Shown here: piece by piece, positions 26,264 to 34,362 of the stretch | How positions within the stretch are numbered: position 1 is the stretch's first letter | Layout: each line of letters starts with the position of its first letter | From: Spiro-02 sp034114085 | GTDB lineage: Bacteria; Spirochaetota; Spirochaetia; Sphaerochaetales; Sphaerochaetaceae | Length of the DNA stretch: 64,000 nt | Direction: 5' to 3' | Assembly: GCA_034114085.1 (NCBI GenBank) | Contig: JAXEWB010000048.1 | Location: 18,698-82,697 of the forward strand | Translations under genes and position numbers: made by a program | Notes under the pieces: model-generated | The model's input: only the letters and a program-made list of their open reading frames with translations | Told to the model about the DNA's origin: nothing | The model's database searches: none

Positions 26264-26605
26264 GTTCTCTATCTCCTATCGATGCTTGAATTCATTGGCG
26301 GTATCCGCTCACAAGACGCAGATAGGCGGATGTTTCGGATATACCGCCTCCTTTTCGGTGGGCTTGTACTGATTGCCAGCGCTTTCACGCCTCCGCCTCC
26401 ATGGTTGATGACTACGTTCATCTTGCGTAAATTGTATAAAGTTGCGTTGGCGGAAACAATTTGAATTTCAGCGTTGGTTCATAAGTAAAACTTATGCGAA
26501 AAAAAACTACATATGAAAACGGCCTATTTCCGCATGGTATCGTGATACAGAATATGGTGATGATGTGGCTTTGCCATGGGTCTGTGGCGAATGGAGGCTA
26601 TGCAG
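26264..26605 (-). other. Intergenic region upstream of the SDR gene
   Basis: About 340 bases between the LysR stop and SDR start. It holds the CATAAGT-AAA-ACTTATG palindrome. On the minus strand a TTGTTT and TATACA pair about 15 bases apart, near 26455-26435, could be the SDR promoter, but the match is weak. Confidence 0.4.
26480..26496 (-). promoter_or_regulatory. 17-bp palindrome, possible LysR-type site
   Basis: CATAAGT, AAA, ACTTATG: 7-bp perfect arms, about 217 bases before the SDR start and 110 bases after the LysR stop. LysR proteins bind interrupted dyads of this size. The distance to the SDR start is long, so a promoter between would be needed. Confidence 0.4.
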
Positions 26606-27496
26606 CTAGTTGCCGTTTGTGAACTTTGATTTCAATATGTCTGCGAAATCTTCGATGTAGTAACCGGAGTTGTCGGCTTTCCAGAACGCACAATACGTCC
26701 TCCTGATTGGCTTGCCCTCACGCAGGAGGGGGATTCTCCTCAGCGAAGATCCGAATTGCGGCGGTTGTTCCCCACCTTCGATTGGCAGAAAGCCTTTTCC
26801 CCCGACGACCATCAATCTTGCCGCCTCCAGGTTTTCTGCAAACAAAAAATCTCCATGAATTCCAACGATGTCCCGATAGTAGGTTCGCTCGGTTTCCTGT
26901 TGGTTTTGGGAAGCGACCAGAATACAGGTGATATCCTTGAGCTCCTCGGCCGTGACGTACTCCATGTCTGCGATAGGGTTTCTTGCTGCGATTTCTATGT
27001 TGCAATTGCTGGTAGTCAGAAGACGATTCACATATTCATCGGAAAACGCCCTGCGTTGGTCGTTGAGCACCAAGTCCACGCCGCCCAGACGCAATGCGTT
27101 GTAGAGATCTTCGTGATTTCCCGTAATGATGGACACCGGGATATTGGGATATTTTTCAGCGAATTCCGCTACAGCGAGTCGAAACTCATATCCGCCATAG
27201 CACGCAAGATATCCGATGCGTAGCTGGAAATCATCTTGGTTCGCAAGCTTGACGGTATCCCGGCAAAGCTTTTCAAAATCAGCCGTCAGTACAAGGCTTT
27301 TTTTGTAGAAATACTCACCTGCGGGAGTGAGGGTAAATTTCCTGTTCTGACGATTCAACAATTTGACGCCCAGTTCATGTTCCAACGCTTGGATTTGCTG
27401 GGAAATCGCAGATTGAGAGATATAGCATTCCTCCGCCGCTTCTGTAAAACTGCCAAGGTGGACGATTGTCTGGAAATATTTGATTTGTCTGAGCAT
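26606..27496 (-). CDS. LysR-family transcriptional regulator
   Basis: 296 residues from the ATG at 27496 (MLRQIKYFQTIVHLGSFTEA); AAGGAAGGA precedes it, and the upstream in-frame ATGs lack a site. Residues ~1-60 are the LysR helix-turn-helix ('AAEECYISQSAISQQIQALE'). The rest is the two-lobed effector domain, starting 'LRIGYLACYGG'. It is followed on the same strand by the SDR and flavodoxin genes, which it may control; it could also control something divergent. Confidence 0.9.
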   Translation of the reverse strand: MLRQIKYFQTIVHLGSFTEAAEECYISQSAISQQIQALEHELGVKLLNRQNRKFTLTPAGEYFYKKSLVLTADFEKLCRDTVKLANQDDFQLRIGYLACYGGYEFRLAVAEFAEKYPNIPVSIITGNHEDLYNALRLGGVDLVLNDQRRAFSDEYVNRLLTTSNCNIEIAARNPIADMEYVTAEELKDITCILVASQNQQETERTYYRDIVGIHGDFLFAENLEAARLMVVGGKGFLPIEGGEQPPQFGSSLRRIPLLREGKPIRRTYCAFWKADNSGYYIEDFADILKSKFTNGN

Positions 27497-27947
27497 TGCT
27501 CTGTTCCTTCCTTGCACAAATCCCCTCATGCCTGGCATTCTGTTTCGAGTTCAAGCGTCCGGACTGTTTTTTCGGATATTCCATGTACCATATAGCTCAT
27601 CGTCTGTCCTTGCATTTTGTTCCGCATGTCTCCTTTTGTCAAATCAGGATTGATGTTTTTTGAAACGGAAATGAATTTTCATGTGTTCCTGTCCGAATCG
27701 CTTGTGCCAATCTTTCTTTGGAATCTGTTGATGATGAAAAACGTTCGCTGTCAGATATTCCGTGATTCTGATAGTCCAAAAATCTGTTCCATGGATATCA
27801 GAAACGCAACTTTGAATCACTGGCGACTTTTTCATGCATATGTGGGTGTCCGCCGCAAAAATGCCGCGACCCTACGGGTGTATTCCCGCAGACAAACCGA
27901 CACAGGTCGTCGGGGCTTTTGACGCCCCTTTGACACAGAGGAGACAC
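27497..27947 (+). other. Intergenic region between divergent LysR and Rpn genes
   Basis: About 450 AT-richer bases. Short open frames lack ribosome sites. A small stem GGGGC/GCCCC (27913-27929) lies just before the Rpn ribosome site (27937-27943) and could affect its translation. No promoter is assigned. Confidence 0.4.
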
Positions 27948-28955
27948 ATGATGCAACTGAAATCGAATCCGGACATACTTGCTACGCTCAAGGAAATGGG
28001 ACAAGGCTTCACCCTGACCCTTGATCCGGTTTTCAAGATGGTCTTCGGCTTGCCCGAGTGTGAAGGCATTCTCGCCTCGATGCTTAACGCCGTACTTGGC
28101 GGGGAATTGGATACTCCCATCGAGCAACTGTGGTTCCAGCCACAGGAATACGCTTCCACCAACATAGATGGCCGTACCTGCCATATGGACATCGTCGCCC
28201 GGGACCAGGCGGGACGGCTGTACGATGTAGAGATGCAACGCACTCGAGACGCAGTATTCAACGACCGGCTGTTACTGTATGTGTCTCGTTTAGTAACGCA
28301 CTACACCCCTGGTGGAACGAAGGAGGTGGAGTTGCAGAAGGTCGTCGGTCTGTCGTTCGGGGAACAAGCGCTACCCGGATTGGAGGAGTGTCCCAGTCCG
28401 TACGTGGTGGTAAGGGTGGATACCGACCAGCCCGGATATCGGCTCAGGGGGGCGTTGCCCAAGACCCTGCATGTGAACCTGCCGCTGGTGAGGCTTGCTG
28501 GGAGGGCAACGGAGGCGAAAGACTTTGACGCAAGGCTGGCGTGGTGCTACTATGTGGCCATGGAGGGTTCGGAGATGGAGGAGAAAGAACGGAGAAAAGT
28601 CAGCGAAGTCGTCAGTTCGTATCCCGATATCGAGAAGGCCCGCAGGAGATACATCGAGTCGTTGCTGACGGACAACGAGGCATTGCAACTGGGAATGCTA
28701 CAGGAGCTGAACGCGGCGTGGAAGGCCGCGGGGGCGATATCGACCGCTTGGAACGAAGCGCTGGCGGAAGGGCATGCTCAAGGACTTCAACAAGGAATTG
28801 AGGAAGGTATCGAGCAAGGACGTGAACAGGGACTGCAAGAAGGCTTGTTGAACGGTAAGCTTGAAACCGCTAGGGCGTTGAAGACCTCTGGCGTCGATTT
28901 AGGCATCATCGCCGACAGTACCGGTCTGGACAAGGGACGGATTGAAGCGTTGTGA
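27948..28955 (+). CDS. Rpn/PD-(D/E)XK nuclease family protein (transposase-like)
   Basis: 335 residues from the ATG at 27948, with AGAGGAG just upstream. 'TLDPVFKMVFG' near the N-terminus and 'MDIVARDQAGRLYDVEMQ' (Asp81, Glu95, Gln97) form the PD-(D/E)XK core of the Rpn / 'PD-(D/E)XK nuclease family transposase' group. The C-terminus has 'EGHAQGLQQGIEEGIEQG'-type repeats, the Gln/Glu-rich helical tail usual in this family. Rpn proteins promote RecA-independent recombination by DNA cleavage and are mobile within genomes. There are no flanking inverted repeats here. Predicted full length. Confidence 0.85.
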   Translation: MMQLKSNPDILATLKEMGQGFTLTLDPVFKMVFGLPECEGILASMLNAVLGGELDTPIEQLWFQPQEYASTNIDGRTCHMDIVARDQAGRLYDVEMQRTRDAVFNDRLLLYVSRLVTHYTPGGTKEVELQKVVGLSFGEQALPGLEECPSPYVVVRVDTDQPGYRLRGALPKTLHVNLPLVRLAGRATEAKDFDARLAWCYYVAMEGSEMEEKERRKVSEVVSSYPDIEKARRRYIESLLTDNEALQLGMLQELNAAWKAAGAISTAWNEALAEGHAQGLQQGIEEGIEQGREQGLQEGLLNGKLETARALKTSGVDLGIIADSTGLDKGRIEAL

Positions 28956-29308
28956 CCATAGCGGAGGGCTGCTTTAGAAGGGAATTCTTTTGTGTCTGAG
29001 CAAGCCCTCCTTCATATGACAAAAACCCACCGATGTCCTGGCATCCTGATTTGCTTTCGGCAGGTTTCGGAATAGGTACGAACGCTATGGATGCTAGCGT
29101 TCGTCTGTGATTCCCATCTTTAGAGATAGCTTTCTTTGGCAGCGGACCAGAACCCTGGAGTTTTGAGATAGTTTCTACCCGTCAACGAAAGATTTTCTTG
29201 TGTAGTGTTTCGACTATGTTCCGTCTAGACTGGCCCTTGTCTGATCGTCCTCCACGTACTTTTCTGTGCCGCAATAAAACAGCTGGAACAAAAGATCTCC
29301 ATGTATCC
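28956..29308 (+). other. Intergenic region between the convergent Rpn and U32 genes
   Basis: About 350 bases. GGAGGGCT (28963-28970) and AGCCCTCC (29003-29010) form an 8-bp stem right after the Rpn stop, a possible weak terminator with only a short TT tail. Nothing else was recognised. Confidence 0.4.
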
Positions 29309-31672
29309 CTATTGTACCTTCGATACCGTTGTGACGCAGTGGTTCACTCGCACCTTGTAGAGCTTGCCGTGCTGGGACATGTCCCAGGAACCTGTGCGGG
29401 GGCAACCGTCGCACGAGAGGCCGAGGGAGTCATGACGGAAACAACTGCGGCTGATGAACAGCGGAGGGACGAATTTTTTTTCGACCGCGGTGGGGACGAA
29501 CGGCCAGCCCTTGAGCGACGGCCAGTCGTGACGTTCCAGCCAATAGTAGCCGCCTTCCAACGTAGGAAGCAGTTCAAGCAACTGCATGGCGGCCTGACCA
29601 TTGCCCAGATAGAGGTAGACATCGCAGAAGGCTCGGACTTGGGGATGCCTGCGGGCCCAGCGGAGCTGGGCGATGTTGTTCAGTCCGAACATCACGTCGC
29701 TGATCATCTTCCGCGAGGTCAGTTCATCGACAAGGTTATCCAACGCCCCCAGATAGGCAAGTTCATCGAACATCACCGGAGAGAGCGGGGCGTAGAAAGT
29801 GCCGTCAGCTTCGGGGAGCAGCCCGTATAGGTCTCCAGAGGTTTTTATGGTGGTTTTCGCCAGCGTATTGGCGACATAGGGGATATCAACCCAAGGGAGC
29901 GCGTCCTTCATCGGGGAGATGATCGCGCTGCGCCATGGCAGTTTTGTTTCCGCCGTTTTCGCAGCTACGGGGAGCGTGGACAGAAACTGTTGGTACTCAT
30001 CGGGATCATCGACGATGGAATCGAACCATTGGTACAACGTATCGTCCAACAGGCCGTACCAGTCCCTCCGGATTTCTTTCAGACCGGAGAGGGGGAGGAA
30101 CACTTGGCCGTTTTCCAGTCCCGTATGGTTTTCGACCGTCAGGCTTCCCAGGGCGAACAGGCTCGTATCCGATGCGCCGAATACCTTGCGGAGGTTTTCG
30201 GAAAGCGGTTGCGGCTTCTGCGCTTGGGTCGCTGTAATTTTGTATGTCCGGGATATCGTTCGTGGCGGCAGGTAGTCGGCTGACCATGATGTGGTGAGCG
30301 TCAGCGCGTCGGGACGTATTTCGATTTGCAAGTCGATGTCCCGTTTTCTCCGGGGGAGGTTCTCGTCGTGTATCAAGGCGACTGACTGGTCATGTGCGGA
30401 GATCCGGTACAGCATGTCGCCCGCCCGGAGCTCCCTGCAATGGTCGGCGGCTTCCACAGGTATCAGAATGGCGATTTGCCGTTCGGCTTCGACATGCGTC
30501 AAAGCGGCGCCTTGTCGGTCGAACATTGAAGAAAGGCTGAATTTGGCAGCTTCCATCGGAGCCGTCTCTCCTGGAAACAGGAACATCAGGCCGTCGCGGA
30601 CGGCAAGCGGCCGGTGTGTGCGAATCTGCAAATAGGTTCTATTACCCGTGTTCAGTACGGCGTTGACGGTGGCTGCGGCGACTCCGATATGGCCGGGATA
30701 TTCGACGCTGCCCAAGGAACCGGTCTGCCGCTGGACCGGCTGGCCCGGTCGCTCCTGTACGTCTCTGCCGTAGCCGGCAAGCCAACCTGCGGTGGCAGTG
30801 CGGCCGAAGACCGTCATAAGTTCTTCGCGCAGGCGATTTTCCTCGGCTTCGGTCGCCGTCCCGTCGAGGATGGCCCGATAGTAGCGTGTCGCCGCCGCCA
30901 CATAGGCGGGACTTTTCATGCGTCCCTCGATTTTGACGGAATCGATGCCCATCTGATTCAGTTCTCGCACAACAGGACCGGCGCAGAGGTCGCTCATTGA
31001 AAAGAACCATGCGTCGCGAAGGTTCCTGTCGGCGGGCCTGGGGGACGTAGGGGAGATGGGGGATGGCTCCAGCGTGAACCAAGTGCGGCAGATTTGGGCG
31101 CATGCACCGCAGTTCGCGCTTCTGTCGCATAGAAGCTTGCTGGCCATGCACAGGCCGGAAAAGCCATAGCAGAGCGCACCATGGATGAATACCTTGAGCT
31201 CTATGTCGGGGCAAGCCACCCGTATGTGGCGGATTTCCTCCAGCGTCAGCTCCCGCGACAGGACGACGCGGGAGAACCCTGCTTCCCGCATCGCCCTGAC
31301 GCCCTCCGCCGTATGGACGGCGAGCTGCGTCGAGCCGTGGAGAGGAATCGACGGAAAAAGGTTGCGGACGATACGGGCCACGCCGAGGTCCTGGACGATC
31401 AGCCCCTCCGTCCCGATGAACGCCACTTGACGGAGCGTTGAGATGACTTCGGGAAGTTCTTCGTCACCGATGATCGTGTTGACGGTGACATAGATTTTCC
31501 TGTCTTCGGCGTCGGCGATCCGGCGCAATGCGGCGAGTTCGTCGAAGCTGAAATTCGCCGCTCCTTTTCTGGCCGAAAAACGTTTCATGCCAAGGTAGAC
31601 GGCGTCCGCACCCTCTTTGAAGGCCTGCAACGCCGCTTGCAACGAGCCCGCCGGTAACGCTAGTTCCATCAT
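29309..31672 (-). CDS. Peptidase U32 family protein
   Basis: 787 residues. The N-terminal 'ELALPAGSLQAALQAFKEGADAVYLG' and 'KVFIHGALCYGFSGLCM' define the U32 domain. Four cysteines in 'GLCMASKLLCDRSANCGACAQICR' match the iron-sulphur ligands of the RlhA/YhbU-type family, whose known members hydroxylate RNA rather than cut protein. A second Cys group near the C-terminus ('SCFRHDSLGLSCDGCP') is notable. Starts at the shared A of the upstream symporter's TGA, so it is translationally coupled. The long form (~780 residues) is seen in several anaerobes. Confidence 0.87.
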   Translation of the reverse strand: MMELALPAGSLQAALQAFKEGADAVYLGMKRFSARKGAANFSFDELAALRRIADAEDRKIYVTVNTIIGDEELPEVISTLRQVAFIGTEGLIVQDLGVARIVRNLFPSIPLHGSTQLAVHTAEGVRAMREAGFSRVVLSRELTLEEIRHIRVACPDIELKVFIHGALCYGFSGLCMASKLLCDRSANCGACAQICRTWFTLEPSPISPTSPRPADRNLRDAWFFSMSDLCAGPVVRELNQMGIDSVKIEGRMKSPAYVAAATRYYRAILDGTATEAEENRLREELMTVFGRTATAGWLAGYGRDVQERPGQPVQRQTGSLGSVEYPGHIGVAAATVNAVLNTGNRTYLQIRTHRPLAVRDGLMFLFPGETAPMEAAKFSLSSMFDRQGAALTHVEAERQIAILIPVEAADHCRELRAGDMLYRISAHDQSVALIHDENLPRRKRDIDLQIEIRPDALTLTTSWSADYLPPRTISRTYKITATQAQKPQPLSENLRKVFGASDTSLFALGSLTVENHTGLENGQVFLPLSGLKEIRRDWYGLLDDTLYQWFDSIVDDPDEYQQFLSTLPVAAKTAETKLPWRSAIISPMKDALPWVDIPYVANTLAKTTIKTSGDLYGLLPEADGTFYAPLSPVMFDELAYLGALDNLVDELTSRKMISDVMFGLNNIAQLRWARRHPQVRAFCDVYLYLGNGQAAMQLLELLPTLEGGYYWLERHDWPSLKGWPFVPTAVEKKFVPPLFISRSCFRHDSLGLSCDGCPRTGSWDMSQHGKLYKVRVNHCVTTVSKVQ

Positions 31673-33081
31673 CAGTCTTTCAAACCATCCCTATTGTGTA
31701 GTTGTGCGACGATCTCCGCATGGCGCTTCTCCGTCAGCGGATAGAAGAATAACGGGATGATGCCAAGAATGCAACCGAAGAACGGGATGAACGCGGTCAA
31801 TGCATGAATCCCCTGAAGTACCTGCGTGGATTGCGGCACGTTCGGCACATAGCCGAGCAGGGCGAGCGACGAGGCGATCATTACCGATACCAATGCGGCG
31901 GTCAGTTTCGCAAGGAACGTCTGCGACGAGAAGATGACGCCTTCGGACCGTTTGCCGGTTTTCAGCTCGGCGTACTCGATTGAGTCCGCGATCATGGCCG
32001 TCTGGATTACCTGCGGGCTGGCCATGCCGATTGAACTGACGCAGTTCCAGAAGAGCAGGACGTAGAAATTGCCCCATCCACTAAAAAAGAAACCGAGGGA
32101 TCCAACGGCATAGAGCAGGTTCGCCCCGATGCAGGTCGCCTTCTTGCCGAACCTGCGGGAGAACCAGGGAACGACGGAGATGCCCAACAGGATGAACGGG
32201 ATGTTCAGCCCTGCGAACAGGGTGTAGAGTATTTCGCTGCCGAGGTTGTACTTGGCGTAATAGATGAGCATCGACAGCTTGGCCGTCTGGGCGATGCCGG
32301 TGAACAATCCGCTGATAATGACCAGAAGCAGCGGTTTGTTCTGGGTGAAGGTATGGATGATGTCCTTGAACGACGCTTTTTCCTGTTTCACTGGTTTGAC
32401 CCGCTCGCGGACGAAGAAGAAAGTAATTGCGAAACAGGCGACGGTCAGCAGGCTGTAGACCAATGCGGTGAACTGGTAGCCGCGGACTTGGGCGATCGCC
32501 GTCCCGTTGCCGGCGAACAGGTTCTGGAAGGCGAAGAGCAGCGGCTGCGTCCCCACCGTGGCGATGGCTACGGCGATCGTCGCTATGAACCGGGGATATA
32601 CAATGATTTTGTTCCGTTCGTTCGTATCGGCTGACAACGTGCTTGACAAGGCCCAGTAGGGGATGTCGCTGGCGGTGTAGATCATGCTGAAGGCGATGTA
32701 CGTGACATACGCCCAGATGAGCTTTCCGGTATAGGAGAACTGAGGGGCGGAGAAGGTCGCGACGGCGAACGGTACGAACAGTATCGGGGTGAAAATCAGG
32801 TACGGGCGGAATTTTCCCCAGCGTGAATTCGTCCTGTCCGCGACAACCCCCATCATCGGGTCGTTGACCGCGTCCCATATCCGAGCGATCAGGAGCAAGG
32901 TTCCGGCGGCGGCCGGCAGCAGTCCGAAGATGTCGGTATAGAAATACAGAAGAAAGTTGGCCATGAAGCTGTAGATCATGTTTTGGCCGAAACAGCCGAA
33001 CCCATAGGCCAGTTTCTCGCCGCGTCCGACTTTTTCTCCGATGATGCCGGCGGACGTGGCTTCTTGCGCTGTGCGTTTCAT
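31672..33081 (-). CDS. GPH-family sugar:cation symporter (MelB-like)
   Basis: 469 residues from the ATG at 33081. Twelve membrane segments. 'DAVNDPMMGVVADRTNSRWG' then 'KFRPYLI' is the GPH signature covering helix 2 and loop 2-3 (Asp residues for cation binding). It should import a glycoside, pentoside or hexuronide with Na+ or H+. The downstream coupled gene is the U32 protein, an odd partner for a sugar carrier, so the substrate is unclear. Confidence 0.9.
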   Translation of the reverse strand: MKRTAQEATSAGIIGEKVGRGEKLAYGFGCFGQNMIYSFMANFLLYFYTDIFGLLPAAAGTLLLIARIWDAVNDPMMGVVADRTNSRWGKFRPYLIFTPILFVPFAVATFSAPQFSYTGKLIWAYVTYIAFSMIYTASDIPYWALSSTLSADTNERNKIIVYPRFIATIAVAIATVGTQPLLFAFQNLFAGNGTAIAQVRGYQFTALVYSLLTVACFAITFFFVRERVKPVKQEKASFKDIIHTFTQNKPLLLVIISGLFTGIAQTAKLSMLIYYAKYNLGSEILYTLFAGLNIPFILLGISVVPWFSRRFGKKATCIGANLLYAVGSLGFFFSGWGNFYVLLFWNCVSSIGMASPQVIQTAMIADSIEYAELKTGKRSEGVIFSSQTFLAKLTAALVSVMIASSLALLGYVPNVPQSTQVLQGIHALTAFIPFFGCILGIIPLFFYPLTEKRHAEIVAQLHNRDGLKD

Positions 33082-33496
33082 GAGAATACCCCCGATGCGA
33101 CCCATCATAGCACGAAATCGCCCTTCGCGTTGTATTTTCTTCCATGTGTGATAATATGTATGGTTGATGTGCGGGGTTGCCTGTTCCCGCTTAAGTTTTA
33201 TGTTCCGGCTTCCGGTCGGATACTGGCCTGAACGAAGGCTTGAACCTGCTGTCCAACTTTTTGGGTCTTAGGCTTCCGACTTATTTCATCCCCCGTTGAC
33301 TGAAAGGCCGGAATACGATTTTTCTCCCCACGCTTGTTGCTTTCTTGATGGTTTTCTTGCCTTTTGGTATGGCATAGGTTTATAATTCAGCGACGAACGT
33401 CGTCTCGTGTACGGTTTTTCCGTACTAGGACTTGTGACTTGTCGTACCGCATGTTGATGGCGGAAGGTGAGGGAGTTCGGCCGCAAGGAGGCCTGT
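33082..33496 (+). other. Intergenic region between divergent GPH symporter and cNMP-binding genes
   Basis: About 415 bases without a gene. On the plus strand TTGCCT (33357-33362), an 18-base spacer and TATAAT (33381-33386) make a good candidate promoter for the cNMP-binding gene, with a leader of about 105 bases. Confidence 0.45.
33357..33386 (+). promoter_or_regulatory. Candidate promoter of the cNMP-binding gene
   Basis: TTGCCT, 18-base spacer, perfect TATAAT at 33381-33386. The gene starts 111 bases downstream. Confidence 0.45.
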
Positions 33497-34024
33497 ATGG
33501 AAGACAATATAGTGAAAGTCCCCGCTGGAACGGTAATCTATGAGCAAGGCGCCGACTGTAATTCCATGTTTTTGCTCAGGGATGGCAAGGTCGGGCTGTA
33601 TCTTTATTTCGGTACGCCGAAGCAGTTTGCGTTGCTGGAGATGTCCAAACCAGGATCAAGCCTCGGGGAGATGGGACTGCTGGAAGGGGAACCACGCAAC
33701 GCCACCGCCGTCGCATTGACCGACTGTGAGCTGATGGAGATTCATGAAAAGGATTTTGGTGCGTTCATCGCCAGTCATCCCGAAGAGACCGAAGTGATTA
33801 TCAAGGATCTGAGCCATCGCTTCAAGAGCGTGATGGATGAGCTGAAAGTTGCGCAGGAAGTCATCTACGACTGCATCGAGGAGATGGGCGGGCGGCAACC
33901 GAAAAAACTGAGCCTGAAGGAGCGGCTCAAACGATACGCCGACCTGTTCCTTGAGATTCCGCCAGACGTACCGCCCGACCTGTACATGAGTTGCTATACC
34001 CGATTCCATGGAAGCATGCTGTAA
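33497..34024 (+). CDS. Cyclic-nucleotide-binding domain protein without HTH
   Basis: 175 residues from the ATG at 33497, with AAGGAGG five bases upstream. Residues ~1-120 form a Crp-type cNMP beta-barrel ('GTVIYEQGADCNSMFLLRDG', 'SLGEMGLLEGEPRNATAVAL'); the phosphate-binding cassette region GEMGLLEGEPRNATA is close to consensus. The C-terminal ~50 residues are helical with no helix-turn-helix, so it is not a DNA-binding Crp. It may be a nucleotide-sensing adaptor. Spirochaetes have several such short proteins. It seems monocistronic, with a terminator after it. Confidence 0.85.
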   Translation: MEDNIVKVPAGTVIYEQGADCNSMFLLRDGKVGLYLYFGTPKQFALLEMSKPGSSLGEMGLLEGEPRNATAVALTDCELMEIHEKDFGAFIASHPEETEVIIKDLSHRFKSVMDELKVAQEVIYDCIEEMGGRQPKKLSLKERLKRYADLFLEIPPDVPPDLYMSCYTRFHGSML

Positions 34025-34362
34025 CTGGTCGCTGAGGGGAATTCTCCTGGTGATGAAACACAACTGAGCCGGGAGTTTTTGCGTCCCGCAGACATGTATT
34101 TTGCCCCTTTCGATATTTTTATAGCGGAAAATGTTCAAGGAGAGGGGGAGTCTTTCACTTTGACTTGATAAAAGGGTGAAAAAACGATACTTTCTTATCG
34201 AGAACATTACACGTGTCCGCCGACGGGCGGACTTGCTGTGTGTCTATATGTATTCGTAGGATGGAAGTCGGGCCGGCTTGATGGAACGACCGGGGCAATG
34301 CTTGCGCTTGATCCGGAAGGGACGGTTGCGCCAGATGACGTTCCTACGAGAAGGAGAAGTCC
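34025..34362 (+). other. Leader region of the PEP carboxykinase gene
   Basis: Besides the terminator at its left, it holds a TTGACTTGATA stretch (34160-34170) with GATACT at 34186-34191, a possible promoter. A perfect 7-bp hairpin GTCCGCC-GACG-GGCGGAC (34215-34232) lies in the likely transcribed leader. The ribosome site GAAGGAG precedes the ATG. Confidence 0.45.
34044..34080 (+). terminator. Rho-independent terminator after the cNMP-binding gene
   Basis: CTCCTGG (34044-34050) pairs with CCGGGAG (34069-34075), with one G-U pair, and is followed by TTTTT. It lies 20 bases after the stop codon. Confidence 0.6.

Noticed and set aside
28760..28860. Repetitive CAAGGA/GAAGG-rich stretch as a DNA repeat
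   Set aside because: It encodes the Gln/Glu/Gly helical tail usual in this nuclease family.
27948..28955. Insertion sequence around the Rpn-type gene
   Set aside because: No terminal inverted repeats or target duplications are visible; the gene looks like an intact stand-alone Rpn protein.
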